From an uncultured Alphaproteobacteria bacterium (lineage in GTDB: Bacteria > Pseudomonadota > Alphaproteobacteria > CAAHEQ01 > UBA3637): a stretch of DNA of 64,000 bases. Both the position numbers and the translations under genes were made by a program. Below, one piece after another: positions 42,890 to 52,480 of the stretch. Below the pieces are notes generated by a model. It worked only from the letters and a program-made list of their open reading frames with translations. It was not told the origin of the DNA and searched no databases. The stretch lies in contig CALXXW010000013.1 in assembly GCA_944392785.1 (NCBI GenBank), positions 1 to 64,000 of the forward strand. Direction: 5' to 3'. Each line of letters starts with the position of its first letter. Positions within the stretch are counted from its first letter, which is position 1.

Positions 42890-45094
42890 ATGCCCATCAT
42901 CAAATTAAAAGCAGAATATGCAGAACGTCGTGCCGCCCTTAAATGGTGGGGCTGGCGCACCCTCATCGGTGTGATGATTTTCTGGAGTTTATTGTTGATG
43001 TTTGAGCCAATAGTCGGTTTTTGGGCCCAAAAAACAGGCATGTCTTTTTGGGCATATACAAAAGGTTTCTTATATCATTCCACTGTGGAAAATATGCTTT
43101 TCCCCTTTCAATTTTATGGCCGCTGGCTAGAAGGTTTTTTATTCCATGAGCCGCCGCATTTAACTTGGCACAGCTTTTTTATGTGGCGTCTGCTGCTTGT
43201 TCCTACTTTTTTCTTTATCCTTTACGAACTGTGGTTAATGGTGCTTAACCCGCATACAATGGCCGTTCAGTTTTTTGGGTCGGATCATGAGGCTCGTGCC
43301 GATGAAGTGGCCAAAATGGGTCTTTTTGACGGTAAGTATTTATTTTTGGGTCTATTTCAGGGTAAAAAGATAAAATTACCTGATACGCGTTCTGTTTTTT
43401 GTATCGGAGCGCCGGGATGCGGTAAAACAACGGGCGTTGTCGTTCCGGCTATTTTGGAAATGAATAATGCGTCATTGATTATCAATGATCCCAAGGGTGA
43501 GCTGGCTAAACTAACCAGCGGTCATCGTGCGACATTGGGGCCTGTTTTTATGATGAACTGGGCCGGCGTGGATGATAAGAAAAAAGGAATTCGCTGGCCT
43601 TCATGGAATCCGATCGGGGGTGGTAATTTACCCCCTTTACATGCCGGACGTGAGGGCTATATCGATACCCTAGTTTCATTTTTAATTCCGGATGGCCCCA
43701 AAGGAACAGATCCCTATTGGGTCAAGGCGGGTCGAGGCTGCTTAACGGGTTTGACGGGATATCTTTGCGGTAAGGCAGAACAGGCCAATGCAAACGATTA
43801 TTTTTTAGCGCGCTTAGCCGGGGAAGGATTAGATGATGAAGATTATGCTGTCTTGCTTTCTTATTACCAATCGATGCGAGATTTCCCTGAGGTTTTAGAA
43901 GCTATTCATCATGCGGAAAATAAGACAATAACTCAAGAAACTTATTTGCCTATCGGTAAGTGGGGTTATATTCCCGAAAGTTGGCATGGAAAAGATGCTT
44001 CTTTTGCGATGCTTTTGGATATGATTACGGCGGCTCAAGTTAAAATTAATGCTGATTTGAAAGTGCGCCGTGATCAAGGAGATTATGCCGCTCTTTCGGG
44101 GGATACCTGGAAAGTTTTGATGGATGATATTGTGCTGGAGACGGCCTACTATGGATATGGTCGTCGCACCTTGTTAGAGCTTAATCAGATTGCTTCTTTG
44201 CCGGATAAACAAAGAGGGTCGGTTTTATCAATGGCCTTGTCAGGAATCAACCTTTTTAAAAATTCAGCGGTGCGTGCACGGACCTCAATGAACGACTTTA
44301 ACTATGATCAGTTGCGAGGCATGAAAGATCCCGAGACAGGAATTTTTAAACCTGTCACGGTCTATATGTCGGTTCCTTATGAAGATTTGAACTCATCTAT
44401 TTTATTGAGTACGTTATTTATTAACATGGCGGCGGGCTATTTAATGGAATTTGGGCCGAATGAGGGCTCTTGTGGTCCGATGCCGATGGGATTTATGTTG
44501 GACGAGTTTCAACATATGCCTTCACTTCAAAGTATTTCGGACGGTATTGTTTTCGGACGAGCAAAACAAAATATGTTCCTGGTTTCGGTTCAAGATTGGC
44601 ATCAAATTTCTGCAAAATACGGCAAAGAGGTATCTGATGTGATTATGAGCTCGGTTGCCGCTCGAATTATTAAGCGTCATAATAATCCTACGACTCGAAA
44701 GCCCCTGTTGTTGGGAACGGGCACATTGACAAAAGTTATCCATTCTTACAGTGCCAAAGAGGGTTTTATTGATTTATCTGGTTCGATTTTTTCTTGGGAT
44801 CCAAAGTTGCCTCCCTTTATTGATTTATGGCGTCCGAAAAAGCATTCCATTAAGTATAAAGACGATAGTGTCATCGGTGGTAGTGGCATTATGTCTATGG
44901 CAGATGGAAAACAGCTGGTTCTCTATTCGGGACATTTGCGGCGCGGTATTCGTGCGGAGACACCTCTTTGTTTTAAAAATCCGACTTATAAGGCATTAAG
45001 CTCTCTGCCAAAAGCGCCTTGCATGCCTAATGACATCATCCGAGAAGATGATGATGAGGCGATGAGCAGTATTCAAGTCAGCTTTGATACTTAA
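42890..45094 (+). CDS. type IV secretion coupling protein (VirD4/TraG family)
   Basis: Hexameric ATPase that recruits substrates to a type IV secretion channel at the inner membrane. Two or three N-terminal membrane segments (about residues 20-40, 100-125) precede the motor domain with Walker A GAPGCGKTT (173-181) and Walker B MLDEFQHMP (Asp538-Glu539); INDPKGEL is a conserved T4CP motif. A large insertion of about 280-440 is probably the all-alpha domain for substrate binding. Length 734 aa. AGAGGATGACCAT precedes the ATG. No other T4SS gene is in the window, so the rest of the machine must lie elsewhere. It is co-transcribed with the pentapeptide protein. Confidence 0.92.
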   Translation: MPIIKLKAEYAERRAALKWWGWRTLIGVMIFWSLLLMFEPIVGFWAQKTGMSFWAYTKGFLYHSTVENMLFPFQFYGRWLEGFLFHEPPHLTWHSFFMWRLLLVPTFFFILYELWLMVLNPHTMAVQFFGSDHEARADEVAKMGLFDGKYLFLGLFQGKKIKLPDTRSVFCIGAPGCGKTTGVVVPAILEMNNASLIINDPKGELAKLTSGHRATLGPVFMMNWAGVDDKKKGIRWPSWNPIGGGNLPPLHAGREGYIDTLVSFLIPDGPKGTDPYWVKAGRGCLTGLTGYLCGKAEQANANDYFLARLAGEGLDDEDYAVLLSYYQSMRDFPEVLEAIHHAENKTITQETYLPIGKWGYIPESWHGKDASFAMLLDMITAAQVKINADLKVRRDQGDYAALSGDTWKVLMDDIVLETAYYGYGRRTLLELNQIASLPDKQRGSVLSMALSGINLFKNSAVRARTSMNDFNYDQLRGMKDPETGIFKPVTVYMSVPYEDLNSSILLSTLFINMAAGYLMEFGPNEGSCGPMPMGFMLDEFQHMPSLQSISDGIVFGRAKQNMFLVSVQDWHQISAKYGKEVSDVIMSSVAARIIKRHNNPTTRKPLLLGTGTLTKVIHSYSAKEGFIDLSGSIFSWDPKLPPFIDLWRPKKHSIKYKDDSVIGGSGIMSMADGKQLVLYSGHLRRGIRAETPLCFKNPTYKALSSLPKAPCMPNDIIREDDDEAMSSIQVSFDT

Positions 45095-45822
45095 TAAAAA
45101 TCAAATGCAACATCTTCCCAATCAGTATGATTTGTCTCAACGGCTTTTAACTGTGCCTGATACGGAGTGGCTTTGGCAAGATAGCGTTCGGCTAAACGTC
45201 GTGTGGCCAGCTTATCTTCTGTTCCGACATAGTGAACTTGAGGAATAGTCGCTAATTTTGCTTTTTCATCCAATGGATTCAATCCATTAAGGGTGATGCC
45301 ATTATGATAAGCATAGCTATCAGTATCTAAAATACCGGCGATTGTTATAACGCGAGAGATAGGAATACGAGTTGCCAATAATAAGGCAATCGTTGCGCCT
45401 CCTTCATAGCCGACAAGCTCTATACGGGAGGCCTGATATTTATGCCCCAGATAGAGAACCAGCTCTTTCATTTCCTCGATAATATCTGCATCAAAACGAT
45501 TGCTTTGCCAAATGGCCGGGTTATGGCATGCCGGAGATTTGGCATATTGACAGGGTCGTGAAACATAGATAACGCCGACAGCCGGATCTTTTTGAGCCAA
45601 TAGAAACGCTATGGGTTTGCGTGGACGGGGGTTTCCTTCTCCCTCAATATAAAGGCGCAGAGAGGCTCCTTTGGGGATATCGGCCTTTTCCCAGATGGGA
45701 ATCGATAAGTATTCCGTTTCGACCACTTTTTCATTCCAATTGACGGGAGTAGAGGGGGTGCTGGCACATCCCATGACTAAAGAGGTCAACATCAGTGTGG
45801 TTAAAAAAGAGCTTAATTTCAT
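45091..45822 (-). CDS. alpha/beta hydrolase-like lipoprotein, altered nucleophile elbow
   Basis: A 243-residue lipoprotein: signal peptide with SLVMGCAS and Cys about residue 19. The rest fits an alpha/beta hydrolase core: RIELVGYEGGATIALLLATR looks like the nucleophile strand-elbow-helix, but the usual Gly-x-Ser-x-Gly reads GYEGG, with Glu where the catalytic Ser should be. VHYVGTEDKLATRRLAERY (Asp region) and TNHTDWE (His region) follow in the right order. It may be a non-hydrolytic binding protein or use another nucleophile. The start overlaps the addA stop by four bases (ATGA), and the C-terminus nearly meets the converging coupling protein gene. Confidence 0.7.
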   Translation of the reverse strand: MKLSSFLTTLMLTSLVMGCASTPSTPVNWNEKVVETEYLSIPIWEKADIPKGASLRLYIEGEGNPRPRKPIAFLLAQKDPAVGVIYVSRPCQYAKSPACHNPAIWQSNRFDADIIEEMKELVLYLGHKYQASRIELVGYEGGATIALLLATRIPISRVITIAGILDTDSYAYHNGITLNGLNPLDEKAKLATIPQVHYVGTEDKLATRRLAERYLAKATPYQAQLKAVETNHTDWEDVAFDFY

Positions 45823-48800
45823 TCTGTGATCTCCATAAGGGTTAAATTTTCCGTCCATAGTAAATAAGTACGTATCACTTTATCAGGAAAAATGGGTTTT
45901 AGCAAGTCTTTATAGACACATAGCTGAGCGCGATAACTGTCCGAGACACCGCCGACACTTGTCGGGACGGTTCTGTTTGTTTTAAAATCAATGATATATA
46001 CCTCAGTCGGCATAACCACCAGTCGGTCGATTTGACCGGATATCATGTGTCCGTTTTGTTTTCCTAAGATAGGAACCTCGGCTAACGTATTCGGCGCGAA
46101 TAAAAAGCTAAATTCCGGGGTTGTTAAAAGAGTTAAAAGATTATGAGGGATCTCTATATCCGAAGGACATAGTTTTTGGGCAACCTCCCATCGTTTTTCC
46201 GGCTCAATCTCAGGAAGTAGTTGTAAAAGCTTGTGAATAAACGTTCCTCGTTTTAAAGCATGCTCTTGTTGCTCTGTTAAAACGGATGACGTTATGGGCT
46301 CGTTCTGAGCCAAATGAGAAGGTGTGAGAGGTCTTTCCGGTAAAGCCTCAGAAGGGGCTTCCCTCAAAAGCCAGGAGGGCAAGGGCGAAAAATCCTCTTG
46401 TTCCGGCTTGTTTTCCTGAGGGGGAACAACCGTTTTCTGAGGTGATTGAATGCGAATAATTCCATCATCATCCGGTCTATAGGGTAGGCTATCACAAATT
46501 AGGTCATACCAGTTATCTAGAGGGGGTGTTTGCCCTCCGTCATAACCATAAATATATAAACGATCTTTTGCTCGTGTCAGAGCTACATATAGAAGACGAT
46601 GGTTTTCCAAGCATTCTTCTTCGGCCACTTGAGCCATCAAGTCCAACACACAGGTTGAAGCCTTCAATTTTGAAGGTACCCAAAAAGGGAAGCCTTTGTC
46701 ACTCCATACAACGTGAGTTGTTTTTGATTTAACAGCACGTGTTTGCGGTAAAATAACCACGTTTCCCTGCAGTCCTTTGGAGCCATGAACCGTCATGATG
46801 CGCACGGCATTTAAATTTCCTTGATCCATATCGCGTTTGATTTCAATGTCTTGATTTGAAATCCAGTCTAAAAAGAGCTCTAGAGATGGTGTTTCTTGTT
46901 GTTCAAAAACCGCGACTAAATTCAGGAATTCATCCAAAGCCTCATTTGCTTCTTCGCCTAAGCGACTTAAGAATTTTTGACGTCCTCCCAAAGCGCTCAA
47001 GATATAAGAGAAAAAATCGAAAGGCGGTATTTTATCCGCTGTATTTAGCAAGCGGTTTAAGGGGGAAGCATATTCAGGAAAGAGAAGTTGTACCCGTTGC
47101 CATAGGCTTTGATTTTTCCGATGATAGGCAGCTTCAAACAATTCTTCCTCAGACATACCGATGAAAGGGCTTTTTAAAACACAGGCCAAATTTAAATCGT
47201 CTTCCGGTAATAAAACAAATTTTGCAATAGCCAGTAAGTCCGATACGGCAATTTGATCCGTTAAGTGGATACGATCAACACCTGCCACGGGAATATGTCG
47301 TTCTTTTAGCGCGCGAACCAAGGCATATACAAAAGCATTTCTCCGTTGTACTAAAATCAGGAAATCACCGGGTTGAAAGCGTCTGTTTTTTGATTCAAGT
47401 ATCTCTTTAGGATTATCTAATAATTCTTTAATTTTATTTGCTATTATATCTGTCATTTTTGCGCATGAAGATATATGCTCCAAGCGCTCGACAGGAGGTT
47501 TCCATGGCTCTATTCCCGGCTGCTTTTCATAGGGAATAACGGGATGAATTTCAACTAAGCCACCGTCATTTTCACGATGTGCAATATGAATAGCTTCTTC
47601 TCCAGACTTTAAAATACCTTTTGAGGCTTTTGGATTTTTCAAAACAAAATTAACCAGTTCCAAAATCGCTTTGGTCGATCGGAATGAGCGATTTAATGGG
47701 ACATTTTCAAAAGTGTGTTGAGCGGCTATAATGCGTTCTTTGAAATAATCGCGGACACGTTCAAATTCTTCGGGGTCTGCTCCTTGAAAACTATAGATAG
47801 ATTGTTTTTTATCACCGACGGCAAAAAGGGTCCGGATACGATCTTCGGCATACCCCATACCGGCAAAGAATTCTTCAGCCAATCGTTGAATGATTTGCCA
47901 TTGGCTTGGATTCGTATCTTGAGCCTCATCCACTAAAATATGGTCTATTCCCCCATCCAGTTTGAATAACACCCAAGCAGCCATATCTGAGCGATTCAAG
48001 AGATTTTTGGTGCATTCAATCAAATCCGTGTAATCCATCAGGGCTTTGGTGCGTTTTTCTTGATGATAGCTTTCCATAACCTGGAACACAAAACGTAAAA
48101 GAGTACAAGTCTGCTTCCAAATTTGCCAAGACCTGAGAAGATTCAGAATATTCCAGATTTGATGAGCCTCAGAATCATCTTGAAATTTTCTGAGGATACC
48201 TCGCTCATCCGCATATAAATATTTTTTTCTTTTTTCAGAAAACGTCTCAAAGGTATAAGGGGAAAAGATATCATCATATGTGTGATAGGAAATCAGGCCA
48301 AGCTCTTTTTTCATAGCGAAAAACAAGCTTTCAAGGGAGCTGTATTGCTGTGTCAGGGTTGTCAATACAGCTTTCTTTTCTAAGATATTTTTAATAAGTT
48401 CAATTAAATCTTGCTCATTGACAAGCATGGAGATTTCTTTGATTTCTTCGGAAAAAGCGGGATTTTCAAAGGTTTTTTTAATGGCGTCCGAAACCAATTT
48501 TTTTTGTTGAATATCGTCGATGACATCAAAGTTCGGAGGGACATCGGCTTCTAAAGGAAAGCGCTTTAAGACGGATTGACAAAAACTGTGAATAGTCATA
48601 ATCTTTAGCCCGCCCGGAGTATCCAAGGCGTTTGCAAAGAGTCTTCTGGCCTTTTGAGCCATCTCATCATCATATTCACCGGTTAAAGCTTCCAATGCGG
48701 CTGCCAGCTCCTCTTTGGGCATTGTGGCCCAGTTTTTCAGTGTGTCCGTAATGCGGTTTGCCATCTCGGCGGCGGCAGCTTTTGTAAAAGTCAGACACAA

Positions 48801-48947
48801 TAAACGCTCAGGTTGTCCCGCCATCAATAGGATATTCAAAACACGATCGGTTAAAACTTTTGTTTTTCCGGATCCGGCAGAGGCAGATACCCAAACGGAC
48901 GAGAAGGGATTTGCGGCGCGTCGTTGTTCACGATTGATGTCTAGCAT
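45819..48947 (-). CDS. addA: AddA helicase-nuclease subunit
   Basis: 3'-5' SF1 helicase and nuclease subunit of the AddAB double-strand-break resection complex. Walker A SASAGSGKTKVLTDRVL (21-37), VDEAQDTNPSQW (motif II), FAVGDKKQSIYSFQGADP (motif III), VHGSKGLQGNVVILP and LLYVALTRAKDRLYIYG (motifs V and VI). The C-terminal PD-(D/E)xK nuclease is seen as ISGQIDRLVV, VYIIDFKTNR and YRAQLCVYKDLL. 1042 aa. It starts immediately after addB and is translationally coupled to the lipoprotein downstream. Confidence 0.96.
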   Translation of the reverse strand: MLDINREQRRAANPFSSVWVSASAGSGKTKVLTDRVLNILLMAGQPERLLCLTFTKAAAAEMANRITDTLKNWATMPKEELAAALEALTGEYDDEMAQKARRLFANALDTPGGLKIMTIHSFCQSVLKRFPLEADVPPNFDVIDDIQQKKLVSDAIKKTFENPAFSEEIKEISMLVNEQDLIELIKNILEKKAVLTTLTQQYSSLESLFFAMKKELGLISYHTYDDIFSPYTFETFSEKRKKYLYADERGILRKFQDDSEAHQIWNILNLLRSWQIWKQTCTLLRFVFQVMESYHQEKRTKALMDYTDLIECTKNLLNRSDMAAWVLFKLDGGIDHILVDEAQDTNPSQWQIIQRLAEEFFAGMGYAEDRIRTLFAVGDKKQSIYSFQGADPEEFERVRDYFKERIIAAQHTFENVPLNRSFRSTKAILELVNFVLKNPKASKGILKSGEEAIHIAHRENDGGLVEIHPVIPYEKQPGIEPWKPPVERLEHISSCAKMTDIIANKIKELLDNPKEILESKNRRFQPGDFLILVQRRNAFVYALVRALKERHIPVAGVDRIHLTDQIAVSDLLAIAKFVLLPEDDLNLACVLKSPFIGMSEEELFEAAYHRKNQSLWQRVQLLFPEYASPLNRLLNTADKIPPFDFFSYILSALGGRQKFLSRLGEEANEALDEFLNLVAVFEQQETPSLELFLDWISNQDIEIKRDMDQGNLNAVRIMTVHGSKGLQGNVVILPQTRAVKSKTTHVVWSDKGFPFWVPSKLKASTCVLDLMAQVAEEECLENHRLLYVALTRAKDRLYIYGYDGGQTPPLDNWYDLICDSLPYRPDDDGIIRIQSPQKTVVPPQENKPEQEDFSPLPSWLLREAPSEALPERPLTPSHLAQNEPITSSVLTEQQEHALKRGTFIHKLLQLLPEIEPEKRWEVAQKLCPSDIEIPHNLLTLLTTPEFSFLFAPNTLAEVPILGKQNGHMISGQIDRLVVMPTEVYIIDFKTNRTVPTSVGGVSDSYRAQLCVYKDLLKPIFPDKVIRTYLLWTENLTLMEITE

Positions 48948-51764
48948 TTAAGATTCATCCTCCATATCGGTGTTTTGCCATTCTTTCACACGTGCCAAAT
49001 GCACATAGTCATTGTATTCCGGCGCCTTACCGTGAGGGTTAACCTCATATCCTATTTCGGGATGATTGAAACAATCAATCAGAGTTTGAAGACCGCTTCC
49101 GGCATCTGCAATGAGCTGTTCAAGACCATTTTTAGCCCTTTGTGTTGCTTTTAGCGAAATAACTTCTCCACCCTTTTCTTTGCCGGATAATTTCCAATAT
49201 ACAAGGTCATATAATGGTTTATGTTGAAGATCCGGCAGGCCTCCTTGTGATAAGATATAGGCTTCTAACGGTAATTGAGGCGCATATCCGGCAAAGACCT
49301 CTTTGGGTGTTGGAACACGGCCGGTTTTGTAATCTGTAATGACATAAGAGCCATTATTCAAAATATCAATACGATCAGCTTTTCCGGTTAGGGTAAAGAA
49401 AGAACCGTCTGACATAGGAAATTGAATGCTTCCTTCGCACTCGGTAAAGGAGTATTTTATCTGAGGAGCCAGTTCTTTTTCCGTCTGAATGAAAAATCCC
49501 GCAATACGTTCAACTTTAGGACGATAAAAGGCAAGCTGAGCCGATGTAAACCCTTTAGCTATCAATTCTTTTTGAACCATGTTGACAAAAGTTGAAACAT
49601 CCACATCCAATTGATGTGTGACCAGATTCTCTAAGACGGCATGTAAGGCGATACCGTATATCAATTTTGTTCTATCTTCACTTAATGTTGGCAGGGGAGA
49701 CAAATCCAAAATGTAGCGAGCATAAATGGCGTAAGGATTACGCATCCACAATTCAATTTTCGTCACAGATAGTTTTTTGGGTCGAGCTGTTAAAGGAGGT
49801 TTTGGAGCAGGACGTTTGCAGGGTTGGATGTCGGTTGGTTTGTCCAATCGTTTTGCCCAAGGAAAATGTTCAGCTTTAAAAGGAATGCCGGCGGCTTCGG
49901 ATACGGCCATTAAACGAGATAAAAAGCGAGAAGGAACCGTCGGAGAGCCGTCACTTTTTTGGGCTCGTGTTAAATAGACTTCGGGTGAACAAAAGGAGTG
50001 TGCAAAATCCATGGCTGCCGCGGCAATTTTTTGTTCAGGGGGCAATAAACCTAATGCAGAGCGCATAGGTCTGTTTAACCAGGGACCTGTTTCGGGTAAG
50101 CTGGGGAATACACCTTCGTTCAAGCCGCCGATGATACATACATCCGCATGATGAAAACGAGCCTCAATAGGTCCTAAAATATCCAGTCTGGGATGCATTC
50201 CATAGGTTGCTCGAACTGAGACAGAGGCCATGAACAGGCGCATGATTTCGGGATAAAAAGCGGGTTCAATTTCTCCCAAAGCCGGAGCATAAGCTATTAA
50301 CTCCGTTAAAAAGTCGAAAGCGGCTTTTCCGGCCTCTTTAGACCACAAACGTTCCGTCGCCGTCCTATCATGACTGGTTGCCAAAGATTCGGCCAGTTGA
50401 ATATGAGCCGTTAACATATCAGTAAAGGGGACAAGAGCCTGATGCGCAAACAAAGAGGTAAAGGATTGAACATCACAACACCAGGGTATTTCTAATTTTG
50501 TACCATTGGTTCGTGCAGCTTTTTCCAAATGACGTATTTCGGCACGCAACTGAGTCGGGTTTTGACCATTAGCTGTCAAGGGGTGTTTTAAAAGCGCCAG
50601 TGTGGAAATGGGGTCTGCCTGGCGTATTCCCAAATCGGTGATCAATGACAAGTAGACACCGACATCTGTATCGGATAGTGTACATCCGGCTGAGTCGTCT
50701 AACTGAATCCCCCAACGCAGCATCTCCATTTTAACGCGTCTGGCCAGACTTCTGTCAGGAGTGACAAGAACGGCTGTTTTTTTCGGTGTTTCAAGAGCTT
50801 GTCTTAATAAAACGGCTATACTTAAGGCCTCTTCGCCGGGTGTTTCTGTTTCGATTAAATGAATGTGTTTTAGATTTTCTTGAGTGATGTTGGCCTGTCG
50901 CCATTCATCTGTTTGATAGGCCGGTTTTAGAGCCTCACGAATCCACACTTCCTGAGGGGTTGATTGGGTTGAGCATGTATGAATCTCTGTGGTTGAAAGT
51001 CCGGCGCTCTGCATTAAATCTCGAAAGCCGGATAAATAATGATTTTGAGGTATTTTTTTCCACTCTGTATCGCTGAGATGTGTATCAAACCCATCAAAGA
51101 ACAAGGTTGTATTTTCTTTATGGGAAAGGACTGTGATAAGGCGTTTAACGGCGGGTAATCCTCCATCGAAACCGGCCATGATGATGGGGGGAGAGAAGGG
51201 ATCTTCTTCTATTTTTTTCGTATAAGCATTGATCATTCGCACCAGGCGATCCGAAGCGTTGATTTGTCCGCGAGACGCCAGTATATTTGGCCAAACGGTT
51301 TGAATAATATCTAAAAATTTGAGTGTTTCGTTCCAATGAGCGGCAAAACGCTCTTCCGAAACAAGAGAGGCCAGATTCTGCCAATCTGTCTCAAATTCAT
51401 ATAATTCGTCTAATAAGCCGGATAGCCCCAGGGCAACCTTAATGGCTTTATCCGGGGTTGAGATGTTGGGTTTTTTTAAACAGAGCCTTGCTAATAATAG
51501 AGTGCGTTCAATATTTGAAATGGCCTCGGGTATATCGGCCGATAAATCCGTCAGCTCATAAAGAGGAATCATTTTCGGCATCAAGATTGATTCGGACAAG
51601 GGATGTTTTAAAAAGCACTCCTTTAAAGCCAGACACGCTCGTCGTGTTGGTAAAATAACCTGAATTCGTGCCGCTTCTAAAGGATTTTGAGCCGCTTTTT
51701 TGAGTATGAATTCCAGTAAATGTTGAACAAGGTCATCCGAAAGAGTCGTGGCATAAATCATCAT
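48948..51764 (-). CDS. addB: AddB nuclease subunit
   Basis: Partner of AddA, with an inactivated helicase-like part and a C-terminal nuclease. The alphaproteobacterial form has about 938 residues; LPTRRACLALKECF is in the N-terminal region, and the end holds LSVTKIELWMRNPYAIYARY, LTGKADRIDIL, YVITDYKTGRVP and QLPLEAYIL, i.e. the PD-(D/E)xK nuclease. The ATG overlaps the murU stop (ATGATGA); either of two consecutive ATGs may be used. The order tsaE-amgK-murU-addB-addA is conserved in many Alphaproteobacteria. Confidence 0.93.
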   Translation of the reverse strand: MMIYATTLSDDLVQHLLEFILKKAAQNPLEAARIQVILPTRRACLALKECFLKHPLSESILMPKMIPLYELTDLSADIPEAISNIERTLLLARLCLKKPNISTPDKAIKVALGLSGLLDELYEFETDWQNLASLVSEERFAAHWNETLKFLDIIQTVWPNILASRGQINASDRLVRMINAYTKKIEEDPFSPPIIMAGFDGGLPAVKRLITVLSHKENTTLFFDGFDTHLSDTEWKKIPQNHYLSGFRDLMQSAGLSTTEIHTCSTQSTPQEVWIREALKPAYQTDEWRQANITQENLKHIHLIETETPGEEALSIAVLLRQALETPKKTAVLVTPDRSLARRVKMEMLRWGIQLDDSAGCTLSDTDVGVYLSLITDLGIRQADPISTLALLKHPLTANGQNPTQLRAEIRHLEKAARTNGTKLEIPWCCDVQSFTSLFAHQALVPFTDMLTAHIQLAESLATSHDRTATERLWSKEAGKAAFDFLTELIAYAPALGEIEPAFYPEIMRLFMASVSVRATYGMHPRLDILGPIEARFHHADVCIIGGLNEGVFPSLPETGPWLNRPMRSALGLLPPEQKIAAAAMDFAHSFCSPEVYLTRAQKSDGSPTVPSRFLSRLMAVSEAAGIPFKAEHFPWAKRLDKPTDIQPCKRPAPKPPLTARPKKLSVTKIELWMRNPYAIYARYILDLSPLPTLSEDRTKLIYGIALHAVLENLVTHQLDVDVSTFVNMVQKELIAKGFTSAQLAFYRPKVERIAGFFIQTEKELAPQIKYSFTECEGSIQFPMSDGSFFTLTGKADRIDILNNGSYVITDYKTGRVPTPKEVFAGYAPQLPLEAYILSQGGLPDLQHKPLYDLVYWKLSGKEKGGEVISLKATQRAKNGLEQLIADAGSGLQTLIDCFNHPEIGYEVNPHGKAPEYNDYVHLARVKEWQNTDMEDES

Positions 51765-52480
51765 ATATCCTTTAGTAAAAGTTCTGCCTCTTGAACGGCA
51801 GCCGGTGTGCCGACATGAAACCAATCGCCATCATATATCAAGGCTCTCAGGCGACCGGCGCGTTCGGCTGAGTCATAGAGATCCCGTAAGCTAAAAGGAC
51901 CTGTCGGTGTCTGATGAAAAATACGTGGATGAATGATTTGAACACCGATGAAAAAATAGGGGATATTTTTTTCACCGGGGCGCTGTCTCCGGGGAATGCC
52001 ATCTTCAAGGAAATAATTACCGTCCATGGCGTCTCCAAAGGCCTGTTTTTTGGGGACAAGAGCCAATAAAATATCCATATGCCGAGGATTCCAAAGCTTT
52101 TCCAGTTGGGATAAAAGAGATGAGGAGCGTTCTTGCCACAACGCATCAGCGTTAATGACAAAAAAACCATGATCGCCCATCGGTCGTAATAAGCTCAGAG
52201 CTTTTTTAACACCGCCGCCTGTTTCAAGGGCTGTTTCTTCCTCAGAAAAAAGAACCCGGGGTGATTGACGATGTATCAATGCTTGTTTAATCATATCGCC
52301 TTTATAACAGGTATTGATAACAACATTTGAGATACCGTATGTATTCAATTTATCCAGAATAATATCCAGGAAAGTTTTTCCCCTGATTTGAACCAAAGGT
52401 TTGGGACAATCGGTTGTTAAATGACGCATGCGCACGCCTCGACCGGCAGCTAATACCATAGCCGTTTTAATCATGGGCAT
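51761..52480 (-). CDS. murU: MurNAc-1-phosphate uridylyltransferase MurU
   Basis: Makes UDP-MurNAc from MurNAc-1-phosphate in the peptidoglycan recycling bypass. MVLAAGRGVRMRHLT (nucleotide-binding loop), DCPKPLVQIRGKTFLD, ETGGGVKKALSLL, FFVINADALW and GDWFHVGTPAAVQEAE match MurU-type nucleotidyltransferases. 239 aa. It overlaps amgK by 14 bases, and the AmgK-MurU pairing is what separates it from mannose-1-phosphate guanylyltransferases. Confidence 0.9.
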   Translation of the reverse strand: MPMIKTAMVLAAGRGVRMRHLTTDCPKPLVQIRGKTFLDIILDKLNTYGISNVVINTCYKGDMIKQALIHRQSPRVLFSEEETALETGGGVKKALSLLRPMGDHGFFVINADALWQERSSSLLSQLEKLWNPRHMDILLALVPKKQAFGDAMDGNYFLEDGIPRRQRPGEKNIPYFFIGVQIIHPRIFHQTPTGPFSLRDLYDSAERAGRLRALIYDGDWFHVGTPAAVQEAELLLKDI

